DNA of 64,000 nt from Pseudomonas lurida (lineage in GTDB: Bacteria; Pseudomonadota; Gammaproteobacteria; Pseudomonadales; Pseudomonadaceae), in the NCBI RefSeq assembly GCF_002563895.1, contig NZ_PDJB01000001.1, positions 1,037,501 to 1,101,500 on the forward strand, written 5' to 3'. The position numbers and the translations under genes were made by a program. Below, in pieces: positions 30,558 through 39,127 of this stretch. Numbering within the stretch: the stretch's first letter is position 1; every line of letters starts with the position of its first letter. The notes under the pieces were generated by a model, which was not told where the DNA came from, searched no databases, and saw nothing but the letters and a program-made list of their open reading frames with translations.

Positions 30558-31391
30558 ATGAATATGAAAGGTATGAAGAAGTCGTTGGTCGTCAGCGGGT
30601 TGGTTGCAGCGATGCTGCTGGCCGGGTGTCAGTCGGTCAACACCACCAGCGGCGGCGCCGTCGGGGTTGAGCGCAAGCAGTACATGTTCAGCATGCTGTC
30701 GAGCCAGGAAGTCGACCAGATGTACGCCCAGTCCTACCAACAGACCCTGGGTGAAGCCAGTGGCAAGGGCCTGGTCGACAAAACCAGCGCCAACGCCAAG
30801 CGTGTGCAGGCCATCGCTAACCGCTTGATCGCACAGGCGCCTACCTTCCGCGCCGATGCCGCGCAGTGGAAGTGGGAAGTGAACCTGATCAAGAGCGACG
30901 AAATGAACGCCAACTGCGGGCCTGGCGGCAAGATCTTCGTGTACAGCGCATTGATCGACAACCTCAAGCTCACCGATGATGAACTGGCTGCCGTGATGGG
31001 CCATGAAATTGCCCACGCCTTGCGTGAACACGGTCGTGAAGCCATGTCCAAGGCCTACGGGATCGAGATGGCCAAGCAGGGGGCTGGTGCATTGTTCGGC
31101 CTCGGCCAGGACAGCCTGGCATTGGCCGATACCGTGGCGAACTACGGCATGACCTTGCCCAACAGCCGCAGCAATGAAAACGAAGCTGACCTGATCGGTC
31201 TGGAACTGTCGGCCCGTGCGGGTTACAACCCGAATGCCGCCATCACGCTGTGGAACAAGATGGCCAAGGCTTCGGAAGGCGCGCCGCCGGAGTTCATGAG
31301 CACTCACCCGGCGTCCGACAGCCGGATCGCCTCGTTGCAGGCGGCGATTCCGAAGGTGATGCCGTTGTACCAGCAGGCCAAGAAATCTTGA
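30558..31391 (+). CDS. M48 family metalloprotease lipoprotein
   Basis: This 277-residue protein has lipobox LAGC with Cys24 and a zinc protease core HEIAH at 149-153, with NENEADLIG supplying the third ligand Glu. It is similar to LoiP/YcaL-type outer-membrane quality-control proteases. Residue +2 is Gln, compatible with outer-membrane sorting. The start is at 30558 with AGGGAGCAGG upstream. Divergent from the chemoreceptor. Confidence 0.92.
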   Translation: MNMKGMKKSLVVSGLVAAMLLAGCQSVNTTSGGAVGVERKQYMFSMLSSQEVDQMYAQSYQQTLGEASGKGLVDKTSANAKRVQAIANRLIAQAPTFRADAAQWKWEVNLIKSDEMNANCGPGGKIFVYSALIDNLKLTDDELAAVMGHEIAHALREHGREAMSKAYGIEMAKQGAGALFGLGQDSLALADTVANYGMTLPNSRSNENEADLIGLELSARAGYNPNAAITLWNKMAKASEGAPPEFMSTHPASDSRIASLQAAIPKVMPLYQQAKKS

Positions 31392-31415
31392 TATTCCAGG
31401 GCCGGTGAACATCCA

Positions 31416-31512
31416 ACTGTGGGAGCGGGCTTGCTCGTCAAAGCGTCAGGTCAGTCAATATACCTGTTGTCTGACACGCCGCCTTCGCGAGCAAGCCTGC
31501 TCCCACATTGGA
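31416..31512. repeat. REPIN-like inverted pair
   Basis: GTGGGAGCGGGCTTGCTCG (31420-31438) and CGAGCAAGCCTGCTCCCAC (31488-31506) are reverse complements with one mismatch, separated by about 50 bases, between the convergent M48 and TMEM165-type genes. Confidence 0.75.
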
Positions 31513-31534
31513 TCGGGTTTACCGTCTTGAACCC

Positions 31535-32119
31535 TTAGATCCAACCGCTGCTTTGCATGGCTTTGTACACGGCGACGATAGCCAGGATGAAGAACGCTGT
31601 TGCCGCCAGTCGACGAATCAAGGTCAACGGTAGTTTTTCCGCCGCAAAATTCCCCGCCAATACCACCGGCACGTTGGCAATCAGCATGCCCAAGGTCGTC
31701 CCGATAATCACCAGCCACAGTTCTGGGTACTGCGCCGCCAACATCACCGTGGCGATCTGTGTCTTGTCACCGATTTCCGCCAGGAAGAACGCGATCAGCG
31801 TGGTCAGGAACGGCCCGAATTTGCGCGTGGTGCTGGCTTCGTCATCGTCGAGTTTATCCGGCACCAAGGTCCACAACGCCGTGGCGCAGAAGCTCGCCGC
31901 CAGGATCCAGTGCAACACCGCATCCGAGAAGAAGCTCCCGAACCAAGCCCCGACTGCACCGGCAGCCGCGTGGTTGGCCAGGGTCGCGGCAACGATGCCG
32001 GCGATGATCGGCCAGGGTTTGCGAAAGCGGGCAGCAAGAATGAGCGCGAGCAGTTGGGTCTTGTCGCCGATTTCGGCCAAGGCAACGATTGCGGTAGGAA
32101 CGAGCAGTGAATCCAGCAT
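31535..32119 (-). CDS. TMEM165/GDT1 family manganese exporter
   Basis: This 194-residue inner-membrane protein has two repeated halves, each with the family motif EIGDKT (16-21 and 115-120), and about six helices. Members such as MneA export manganese or exchange cations. The ATG at 32119 (MLDSLLVPTAIVALAEIGDKT) is the family start; the frame upstream is a riboswitch, not protein. Regulation by Mn2+ through the yybP-ykoY leader is well supported by family knowledge. Confidence 0.93.
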   Translation of the reverse strand: MLDSLLVPTAIVALAEIGDKTQLLALILAARFRKPWPIIAGIVAATLANHAAAGAVGAWFGSFFSDAVLHWILAASFCATALWTLVPDKLDDDEASTTRKFGPFLTTLIAFFLAEIGDKTQIATVMLAAQYPELWLVIIGTTLGMLIANVPVVLAGNFAAEKLPLTLIRRLAATAFFILAIVAVYKAMQSSGWI

Positions 32120-32133
32120 CAGGTAGGTTTCCA

Positions 32134-32199
32134 GGGGCGGGTCGACACGGCTATGACACGTACAGCCTTCCCGCCCCGGGTAAGGTGTGCGTGTCATAG
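32134..32199 (-). promoter_or_regulatory. Expression platform with two mutually exclusive stems
   Basis: On the minus strand stem A is CTATGACACG (32199-32190) with CGTGTCATAG (32160-32151). Stem B is GGGGCGGG (32177-32170) with CCCGCCCC (32141-32134), just upstream of the ATG at 32119. The arms interleave as A-B-A'-B', so both cannot form as simple hairpins. Stem B could hide the start region. Both pairings are exact; the switch itself is inference. Confidence 0.55.
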
Positions 32200-32224
32200 G
32201 TCTTGTCAAACCCCGGTCCGTCTG

Positions 32225-32335
32225 TGCGGACTCCTGGGTCGCATACGCCATGGTCTGCTGACCAAGTATGTTGACGTATGCCGGACGAGCGTGGCGCTCG
32301 TGGGAGACTACTCCCCTAGGACGGAGCGGATTCTG
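32225..32335 (-). promoter_or_regulatory. yybP-ykoY manganese riboswitch
   Basis: Read on the minus strand, the leader contains GGGGAGTAG (32316-32308), an Arg-codon-like stem CACGAGCG..CGCTCGT, then CATACGTCAACATACT..GCGTATG with a TGGTC..GACCA hairpin inside, and a closing CCCAGG that can pair with the opening CCTAGG. This matches the yybP-ykoY consensus known from E. coli alx and mntP leaders. It lies before a TMEM165-type manganese exporter, the usual target gene class. Confidence 0.88.
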
Positions 32336-32379
32336 CCTAGGCAAAACCCATTCGGCAAGCCTTCTTTTTCAAACGCCCG

Positions 32380-33378
32380 TCAGCCACGCTTGGCGCGGTA
32401 GATGCGAAAACCATTGCCTTCTGCCTTCACCGCGCACACGCCCAGATGCTCTTCGATCAGCGGTTGATACTTCAGGAAGCTGTTGGCAACCAAGCGAAGT
32501 TCGCCGCCTTTTGCCAGATGTTTGGCTGCTTTTCGCAGCAGATTCTCAGTGGCGAAATAGTCGGTATGCACCCCGACGTGGAACGGCGGGTTGCTCAGAA
32601 TCGCGTTCAAACCCATCGGTGCGGCGTCGATGCCATCACCGGTCAACACCTCGGCCTCAAGGCCGTTTGCGGTCAGGGTCAGGCGGCTGCTGGCGGCGGC
32701 AAAGGCGTCCACATCCAGCATCGTCACGGCGTTGTGCGGGTAGCGACGTTTTACCGCAGCCCCCAGTACGCCGGCGCCGCAACCGAAATCCAGCAGATGA
32801 CCGCTCGGCAGCTTGTCCAGGTGCGCCAGCAGCAACTCCGTGCCGCGGTCCAGGCGACCGTGGCTGAACACGCCCGGCAGGCTCACCACCTTCAGCGGAC
32901 CTTCGGCCAGTGGCACCTCGAAGACCTGTGCCAGGCTCTCCAGCTCGATCGCTTGCGGTGCGTTGGCCACGGTAACCTGCCACAACTGGCAATGCCGTGC
33001 ATTGTCGAGCTTGCGCGGTTTGCCGAAGGGGATCATCTGCTTGGCGGCGCTTTCGATACCGGCTTTTTTCTCGCCGACCAGAAACAGTTCGGCGCCGGGC
33101 AAGCGTGCAGCCACGGCGTTGAGCAGGTAATCGGTAAGGTCCTTGGACTTGGGCAGGAAGATCACGGCTGCATCAAACGCACGCTCAGGTACGTTCACGC
33201 CGAAGTGGCTGCGCTCGGCGAAGCGTGCATCAAGCGCCGCCTGGTCGCCAGCATGCCAGCTCCAGCCGTGTGCGTTGGGCAGGCGGCCGAGCAAGTCGTC
33301 GGCAGGCAAGCCCACCAACAGCAGGTTGCCTTGAAAAAGTTCGGCCTGACGAAGCAGTACTTCACTGCGCGGATCCAT
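32380..33378 (-). CDS. rsmC: 16S rRNA m2G1207 methyltransferase RsmC
   Basis: This 332-residue SAM-dependent enzyme methylates N2 of G1207 of 16S rRNA in the 30S subunit. The N-terminal half is a degenerate methyltransferase domain typical of RsmC; the C-terminal catalytic half has SAM motif [10 protein letters not shown] at 197-206 and NPPF at 263-266. Length is close to the E. coli protein (343). It lies upstream of the manganese riboswitch and is transcribed towards it, so read-through is possible. Confidence 0.93.
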   Translation of the reverse strand: MDPRSEVLLRQAELFQGNLLLVGLPADDLLGRLPNAHGWSWHAGDQAALDARFAERSHFGVNVPERAFDAAVIFLPKSKDLTDYLLNAVAARLPGAELFLVGEKKAGIESAAKQMIPFGKPRKLDNARHCQLWQVTVANAPQAIELESLAQVFEVPLAEGPLKVVSLPGVFSHGRLDRGTELLLAHLDKLPSGHLLDFGCGAGVLGAAVKRRYPHNAVTMLDVDAFAAASSRLTLTANGLEAEVLTGDGIDAAPMGLNAILSNPPFHVGVHTDYFATENLLRKAAKHLAKGGELRLVANSFLKYQPLIEEHLGVCAVKAEGNGFRIYRAKRG

Positions 33379-33408
33379 GGTCTGCTCCTTGAAAAGGGGC
33401 GCAGTTTA

Positions 33409-34374
33409 TCAACTCACAACGCGCAGCGGGGTGCCGCTGAAAAAGCCCCGGGCGTTTTCCGCCAATTGGCCGACGATGCGCTGGCGCGCCTCACGGCTGC
33501 CCCAGGCATTGTGCGGCGTAACGATCAGGCGAGGGATATCGCCGGCCAACAACGGGTTGCCGTTGACTGGCGGTTCCACGCTCAGCACATCGGTCGCCGC
33601 ACCACCCAGGTGGCCGTTGCGCAACGCATCGGCCAGCGCTTGCTCGTTGATCAACCCACCGCGTGCGGTGTTGACCACCAACGCGCCGGGCTTGAGCAGC
33701 GCCAGTTCGCGGGCGCCGATTAAGTCACGGGTATGTTCGTTGAGCGGGCAGTGCAAGGTGAGCGCGTCGACCTGCGTCAGCAGTTCATCCAGCGGCACGC
33801 GGTCGGCACGCGCCGGGCGGCCCGGAATCGCGCCAAGCAGCACGCGCATGCCGAAGGCTTCGGCCAGGCGTGCCACGGCGCCACCCAACTCGCCATGACC
33901 GAGCAGGCCGAGGGTCTTGCCTTCCAGCTCGATGATAGGGTGGTCCAACAGGCAGAACTGCTTGGCCTCCTGCCACTTGCCGGCGCTCACGTCCCGTTGG
34001 TAGTCCTTCAAGCGCGTCGCCAGGTTGAGCAGCAGCATGATCGTGTGCTGCGCCACCGATGGCGTGCCGTAGCCCTGGCAGTTGCTCACGGTGATGCCAT
34101 GGGCGCGAGCGGCTTCAAGGTCAACGTTGTTGGTGCCGGTAGCCGACACCAGGATCAGCTTGAGTTCCGGGCAGGCCGCCAAGGTTTCACTGTTCAGGGC
34201 GATCTTGTTGCTGATCACCACTTGGGCGCCCTGCAGGCGTTCAACCAGGTTCTGCGGCGTGGTGTCCGAAAACAGCTGCAACTCGCTGAAACTGTTGCGC
34301 AAGTCGCTGAGGTCAAGGTCCCCCAGGTCCAGGGACGGGTGATCAAGGAAGACGGCGCGGCGATTGTTCGTCAT
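33409..34374 (-). CDS. hprA: D-2-hydroxyacid dehydrogenase (glycerate dehydrogenase-like)
   Basis: This 321-residue NAD-dependent enzyme has the Rossmann motif GHGELGGAVARL, the substrate Arg in NTARGGLI, and the catalytic His in TPHNAWG. By synteny and length it is the hydroxypyruvate reductase/glycerate dehydrogenase of Pseudomonas (PA4626 position), but the substrate is not proven by sequence alone. I chose the ATG at 34374; a TTG three bases upstream also opens the frame. Confidence 0.85.
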   Translation of the reverse strand: MTNNRRAVFLDHPSLDLGDLDLSDLRNSFSELQLFSDTTPQNLVERLQGAQVVISNKIALNSETLAACPELKLILVSATGTNNVDLEAARAHGITVSNCQGYGTPSVAQHTIMLLLNLATRLKDYQRDVSAGKWQEAKQFCLLDHPIIELEGKTLGLLGHGELGGAVARLAEAFGMRVLLGAIPGRPARADRVPLDELLTQVDALTLHCPLNEHTRDLIGARELALLKPGALVVNTARGGLINEQALADALRNGHLGGAATDVLSVEPPVNGNPLLAGDIPRLIVTPHNAWGSREARQRIVGQLAENARGFFSGTPLRVVS

Positions 34375-34459
34375 CAACTGTACCTTTTGCGACAGGGTTC
34401 GAAGGCGTAATCTTCCGAGCCTATCAGATGAAATAATCAGTTACTTAATTGGAGTGAGC

Positions 34460-35092
34460 ATGTACGCCGCCGAGTTCTTGACCGTAGCCCTGATTCACTT
34501 ATTGGCGGTGGCCAGCCCAGGCCCGGATTTCGCGGTGGTGGTGCGTGAAAGTGTTACCCACGGCCGCCGCGCCGGGACCTGGACCGCGCTGGGCGTGGGG
34601 TCGGCGATTTTCCTGCACGTGGGGTATTCGTTGCTGGGAATCGGCTTGATCGTGTCCCAGTCCATCGTGCTGTTCAACGCGCTCAAGTGGGCGGCGGCGG
34701 CCTACCTGTTGTACATCGGCTTCAAGGCTCTGCGCGCGCAGCCGGCCAAGCCTGCCGCCGAGGGCGAGTTGCACCGCGAAGCTGGCGAGCGCACTCCGCG
34801 CGGCGCGTTTACCGCCGGTTTCGTGACCAACGGCTTGAACCCCAAGGCCACGCTGTTTTTCCTGTCGCTGTTCACCGTGGTGATCAACCCGCACACGCCG
34901 CTGGCAATCCAGGCCGGTTACGGCGTGTACCTGGCGGTGGCGACAGCGCTGTGGTTCTGCCTGGTGGCCATGCTGTTCAGCCAGCAACGGGTGCGAGCCG
35001 GGTTTGCGCGGATGGGGCATTGGTTTGATCGGACCATGGGCGCCGTGCTGATTGCCATCGGGGTAAAGCTGGCCTTCACCAGCATGAAATGA
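34460..35092 (+). CDS. LysE/RhtB family amino-acid exporter
   Basis: This 210-residue inner-membrane protein has about six helices and the family motif VASPGPDFAVVVRESVTHGRR near residues 14-34 and FVTNGLNPKATLFFLSLF in the third block. The substrate is probably an amino acid or related compound but cannot be told. GGAG lies six bases before the ATG at 34460. Divergent from the dehydrogenase. Confidence 0.92.
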   Translation: MYAAEFLTVALIHLLAVASPGPDFAVVVRESVTHGRRAGTWTALGVGSAIFLHVGYSLLGIGLIVSQSIVLFNALKWAAAAYLLYIGFKALRAQPAKPAAEGELHREAGERTPRGAFTAGFVTNGLNPKATLFFLSLFTVVINPHTPLAIQAGYGVYLAVATALWFCLVAMLFSQQRVRAGFARMGHWFDRTMGAVLIAIGVKLAFTSMK

Positions 35093-35095
35093 GCC

Positions 35096-35120
35096 GAATG
35101 CTGGCGCAAAGCTAGCATTC
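35096..35120 (+). terminator. Stem-loop after the LysE gene
   Basis: GAATGCTGGC and GCTAGCATTC pair over ten positions with one G-U wobble around GCAAA, four bases after the stop. No T tract follows, so terminator activity is uncertain. Confidence 0.5.
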
Positions 35121-35130
35121 ATTGGGGTCT

Positions 35131-35179
35131 GCAAATCATTCCTTTGGCTGATTTGGCTGAAACATAAGGTCTCTACAGT
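35131..35179 (+). promoter_or_regulatory. Putative activator site and -10 of the acyl-CoA ligase promoter
   Basis: GCAAATCA at 35131-35138 starts 43 bases before TACAGT (35174-35179), a -10-like hexamer. There is no good -35 in between. The same box and spacing occur before the DUF1302 gene. Inferred operator for the adjacent LuxR-type regulator. Confidence 0.5.
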
Positions 35180-35224
35180 GCAGATCTTCAAGCCAAGACT
35201 GTGCAGTCATAAAAAGGGATTCGT

Positions 35225-36907
35225 ATGTTGCAGACCCGTGTTATCCCGCCCGCCGAAGGTGCGTACCAATACCCGCTGTTGATCAAACGCCTATTGATGT
35301 CCGGCGCCCGTTACGAGAAAACCCGGGAGATCATCTACCGCGACAAGCTGCGCTATACCTACCCGACCCTGATCGAGCGCGTCGCGCGGCTGGCCAACGT
35401 GTTGACCGAAGCGGGCGTCAAGGCCGGTGATACGGTGGCGGTGATGGACTGGGACAGTCACCGTTACCTGGAATGCATGTTTGCCATTCCGATGATTGGC
35501 GCTGTGATCCACACCATCAATGTGCGCCTGTCGCCGGAACAGATCCTGTACACCATGAACCATGCCGAGGACCGCTTCGTGCTGGTCAACAGTGAGTTCG
35601 TGGGCCTCTACCAGGCCATCGCCGGCCAGCTCACCACCGTCGACAAGACCCTGCTGCTCACCGATGGTGACTCCACGACCGCCGAGCTGCCCAACCTGGT
35701 AGGCGAATATGAAACCCTGCTGGCCGCCGCCAGCCCGAAGTACGACTTCCAGGACTTCGACGAACACTCCGTTGCCACCACGTTCTACACCACCGGCACG
35801 ACCGGTAACCCCAAGGGCGTGTACTTCACCCATCGCCAGCTGGTGCTGCACACCATCGGCGTGGCGACCATCATGGGCAGCGTCGACAGCGTGCGGCTGC
35901 TCGGCACCAACGATGTGTACATGCCGATCACGCCGATGTTCCACGTACACGCCTGGGGCCTGCCGTATGTGGCGACCATGCTGGGCCTCAAGCAGGTGTA
36001 TCCCGGTCGCTACGACCCGGAATACCTGGTGGAGCTGTGGCGCAAGGAAAAGGTCACGTTCTCCCACTGCGTACCGACCATCCTGCAAATGCTGCTCAAC
36101 GCCAAGGCTGCCCAGGGCGTGGATTTTGGTGGTTGGAAAATCGTCATCGGCGGCAGTGCACTCAACCGTTCTCTGTATGAAGCGTCCAAGGCGCGTGGCA
36201 TTCAGTTGACCGCCGCCTACGGCATGTCCGAGACCGGGCCGCTGGTGTCCTGCGCCCACCTCAACGAAGAACTGATGGCCGGCACCGAGGATGAACGCAC
36301 CACTTACCGCATCAAGGCTGGCGTGCCCGGGCCATTGGTGGAAGCGGCGATCATCGACGCTGACGGTAACTTCCTGCCCGCCGACGGCGAGTCTCAGGGA
36401 GAGCTGGTGCTGCGCGCACCGTGGCTCAGCGAAGGCTATTTCAACGAGCCGCAAAAGGGCGCCGAGCTGTGGGCTGGCGGCTGGATGCACACCGGCGATG
36501 TGGCCACGCTGGATGCCTTCGGCGTGATCGATATCCGCGACCGCATCAAGGATGTGATCAAGACTGGCGGCGAGTGGATCTCTTCCCTGGCCCTCGAAGA
36601 CCTGGTCAGCCGTCACCCGGCGGTACGCGAAGTAGCGGTGGTGGGCATCGCCGACCCGCAGTGGGGCGAGCGTCCGTTTGCCTTGCTGGTGGTGCGTGAT
36701 GGCCATGTGATAGGGGCCCGCGAGCTGAAGGAACACCTCAAGCCGTTCGTGGAATTGGGCCACTTGAGCAAGTGGGCGATTCCAAGCCAGATCGCCGTTG
36801 TTACGGAAATTCCCAAGACCAGCGTAGGAAAACTCGACAAAAAACGTATCCGTATCGACATCATTGAATGGCAAGCCAACAACAGCACGTTCCTGTCCAC
36901 CCTCTGA
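35225..36907 (+). CDS. Medium/long-chain acyl-CoA ligase
   Basis: This 560-residue AMP-forming ligase activates fatty acids to acyl-CoA. Core motifs are TTGTTGNPKGVYFTHRQ (about 192-208), AYGMSETGPL (about 332-341), WMHTGDVATLD, and the C-terminal catalytic Lys region KTSVGKLDKKRIR. It resembles AlkK-type and the P. putida PP_0763 medium-chain enzyme (recollection). No signal peptide. AAAAAGGGA precedes the ATG. It heads the lipid-use island with DUF1302, DUF1329 and a LuxR regulator, suggesting it activates acids released outside or in the periplasm. Confidence 0.92.
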   Translation: MLQTRVIPPAEGAYQYPLLIKRLLMSGARYEKTREIIYRDKLRYTYPTLIERVARLANVLTEAGVKAGDTVAVMDWDSHRYLECMFAIPMIGAVIHTINVRLSPEQILYTMNHAEDRFVLVNSEFVGLYQAIAGQLTTVDKTLLLTDGDSTTAELPNLVGEYETLLAAASPKYDFQDFDEHSVATTFYTTGTTGNPKGVYFTHRQLVLHTIGVATIMGSVDSVRLLGTNDVYMPITPMFHVHAWGLPYVATMLGLKQVYPGRYDPEYLVELWRKEKVTFSHCVPTILQMLLNAKAAQGVDFGGWKIVIGGSALNRSLYEASKARGIQLTAAYGMSETGPLVSCAHLNEELMAGTEDERTTYRIKAGVPGPLVEAAIIDADGNFLPADGESQGELVLRAPWLSEGYFNEPQKGAELWAGGWMHTGDVATLDAFGVIDIRDRIKDVIKTGGEWISSLALEDLVSRHPAVREVAVVGIADPQWGERPFALLVVRDGHVIGARELKEHLKPFVELGHLSKWAIPSQIAVVTEIPKTSVGKLDKKRIRIDIIEWQANNSTFLSTL

Positions 36908-36914
36908 GCTGATT

Positions 36915-36937
36915 TGCCGTGCCGTTGTGGCACGGCA
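36915..36937 (+). terminator. Stem-loop after the acyl-CoA ligase
   Basis: TGCCGTGCC and GGCACGGCA form a perfect nine-base stem with loop GTTGT, eight bases after the stop. There is only a weak T-containing tail (CTGCTCTATAT). Confidence 0.55.
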
Positions 36938-37237
36938 CTGCTCTATATCGCGCCTTCACTTGTGATTTGCCGATTTTCAGCCATCCTTGCCGCGTCGGCC
37001 CTCGCCGACATGGCGAAAGGACTGTGGCAGACGGGTTGGTGATGCAAATCACACTTTAGAGGGATCAAGCGGTACCCCCTGCTGGCTATAGTCCCACCCA
37101 GAGTTTTTCAAGGATGTTCCGCTTCGGGCCATGGGGGCTCGGCTGCCGAGCGGCATTGGAGTCGTTGTATTCCGGCCGTTACACGCATCAGGGAAAGAAC
37201 TCACTGCCATAACAATAATGCACATGGAGTAGCGTCG
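36938..37237 (+). promoter_or_regulatory. DUF1302 leader and promoter region
   Basis: The 300-base gap before the DUF1302 gene holds GCAAATCA at 37044-37051 and, 43 bases from its start, TATAGT at 37087-37092. The predicted start near 37099 leaves a leader of about 140 bases, in which I see no small gene. GGAG lies nine bases before the ATG. Confidence 0.5.
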
Positions 37238-39097
37238 ATGACCTCAGTAAACCAGTTCTGGCGCCGGGCAAGACTGCCCCTGGCCGTCAGTCTCGCTTCT
37301 ACGCTCGCCGGGCCCGCATTCGGCGTCAGTTTCAATATCGGTGAAATCGAAGGGAGTTTTGACTCGTCGCTTTCCGTGGGTGCCAGTTGGTCGACAGCCA
37401 AGGCCAATCGGGATCTGATCGGTGTCAACAACGGCGGCAGAGGCTTGTCGCAGACCTCCGACGACGGCCACTTGAACTTCAAGCGCGGTGAAACGTTCTC
37501 GAAGATCTTCAAGGGTATTCATGACCTGGAACTGAAGTACGGCGACACCGGTGTGTTTGTGCGTGGCAAGTACTGGTATGACTTTGAGCTCAAGGACGAA
37601 AGCCGTCCGTTCAAGGACATCAGCGACAACAACCGCAAAGAAGGCGCCAAGTCTTCGGGCGGGCAGATTCTTGATGCGTTCGTCTACCACAACTATGCGA
37701 TTGCCGATCAGCCAGGGTCGGTGCGGTTGGGCAAGCAGGTTGTCAGCTGGGGTGAGAGTACTTTCATCGGTGGTGGCATCAACTCCATCAACCCGATCGA
37801 CGTGTCGGCATTCCGTCGTCCGGGGGCTGAAATCAAGGAAGGCTTGATTCCAGTCAACATGTTCTATGTGTCGCAGACGCTGACGGATAACTTGTCGGCC
37901 GAAGCGTTTTACCAGTTGGAGTGGGACCAGACCGTCACGGACAACTGCGGAACGTTTTTCTCGCAGCCTGACGTGATCTCGGACGGTTGCGACAATAACC
38001 TGCGAGTACTCAACAAGCGCTCGACCATTCCGGGTGCCGCGCTCCCGACGTTGAATGCCCTGGGTGTGGACGTCAACAACGAAGGCGTGTTGGTGCGTCG
38101 TGGTCCGGACCGGGACGCGCGTGACAGTGGCCAGTTCGGCGTGGCCATGCATTACAACTTCGAACCGCTGGACACCGAGTTCGGTGCCTACTTCATGAAT
38201 TACCACAGCCGTGCACCGATCTTCAGTGCGCAGGGTGCACCCTCCTCGGCGTACACCCGTCCGCTGGGGCCGCTGGCAGCGCTGCGTCCGCTGATCGTGG
38301 CGGGTAGCTCGAACTACTTCGTCGAGTACCCGGAAGATATCCGCCTCTACGGTTTGAGCTTCTCCACCACGCTGCCTACCGGTACAGCCTGGAGCGGTGA
38401 GTTGAGCTACCGGCCGAACGCGCCTGTGCAACTGAGCACGACTGACATCCTGTATGCCGGTGTCACGCCCATTCCGGGCTTTGGCAATGCATCAGTGCTT
38501 AAAGGGACGCCTGGCCAGGACCTGCATGGCTATAACCGCAAGGAAGTGACTCAGTTCCAGACGACCTTCACGCACTTCTTCGATCAGGTGATGGGCGCCA
38601 GTCGCTTGACCACCGTCGGTGAGATCGGTGTGACCCATGTAGGCGGCTTGGAAAGCAAGTCCGAGGCCCGTTACGGCCGTGATCCGGTATTTGGCCCAGG
38701 CAGTCTGCCTGGTGGGTTCTGCAACGCCCTCAATAACTCGACGGCCACCGGAGCCGGTCTGTCCAATGCGGCAGGACTGAACACCAACTGCAACAACGAC
38801 GGTTACACCACCGCCACATCCTGGGGCTACCGCGCTCGCGCCATCTGGGAATACCCGGACGTGTTCGCAGGCGTCAACCTCAAGCCAAACGTGGCGTGGT
38901 CCCACGACGTCAAAGGTTACTCGCCAGGCCCTGGCGGTAACTTCGAAGAAGGTCGCAAGGCGGTCAGCCTGGGCCTAGATGCCGAGTATCAGAACACTTA
39001 TACCGCCAGCCTGGCCTACACCAACTTCTTTGGTGGCAAGTTCAGTACGGTGGATGATCGCGACTTCGTCGCCTTGAGCTTCGGCGCCAACTTCTAA
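37238..39097 (+). CDS. DUF1302 outer-membrane beta-barrel protein
   Basis: This 619-residue protein has a Sec signal (MTSVNQFWRRARLPLAVSLA.., cleavage near AFG-V at 29) and alternating beta-strands to a C-terminal Phe (ALSFGANF), the outer-membrane insertion signal. Two close Cys pairs (237/251 and about 494/518) probably pin extracellular loops. The family (DUF1302) has no assigned reaction; in P. putida the homologous PP_0765/PP_0766 pair was linked to use of Tween or fatty esters by transposon fitness work (recollection). It probably imports or hydrolyses an acyl ester with the DUF1329 protein. Confidence 0.88.
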   Translation: MTSVNQFWRRARLPLAVSLASTLAGPAFGVSFNIGEIEGSFDSSLSVGASWSTAKANRDLIGVNNGGRGLSQTSDDGHLNFKRGETFSKIFKGIHDLELKYGDTGVFVRGKYWYDFELKDESRPFKDISDNNRKEGAKSSGGQILDAFVYHNYAIADQPGSVRLGKQVVSWGESTFIGGGINSINPIDVSAFRRPGAEIKEGLIPVNMFYVSQTLTDNLSAEAFYQLEWDQTVTDNCGTFFSQPDVISDGCDNNLRVLNKRSTIPGAALPTLNALGVDVNNEGVLVRRGPDRDARDSGQFGVAMHYNFEPLDTEFGAYFMNYHSRAPIFSAQGAPSSAYTRPLGPLAALRPLIVAGSSNYFVEYPEDIRLYGLSFSTTLPTGTAWSGELSYRPNAPVQLSTTDILYAGVTPIPGFGNASVLKGTPGQDLHGYNRKEVTQFQTTFTHFFDQVMGASRLTTVGEIGVTHVGGLESKSEARYGRDPVFGPGSLPGGFCNALNNSTATGAGLSNAAGLNTNCNNDGYTTATSWGYRARAIWEYPDVFAGVNLKPNVAWSHDVKGYSPGPGGNFEEGRKAVSLGLDAEYQNTYTASLAYTNFFGGKFSTVDDRDFVALSFGANF

Positions 39098-39127
39098 GCA
39101 CACTGTATTTTCAGGAAGAACAACAAC

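Noticed and set aside
32120..32344. 75-codon N-terminal extension of the TMEM165-type protein
   Set aside because: The stretch is the yybP-ykoY riboswitch and its expression platform; the family start is the ATG at 32119.
37060..37095. Sigma-54 promoter before the DUF1302 gene (CTGGCTATAG looked like a -24/-12 fragment)
   Set aside because: It lacks the GG..GC pair at 10-base spacing, and the TATAGT fits a sigma-70 -10 at the same distance from the shared box as in the ligase promoter.
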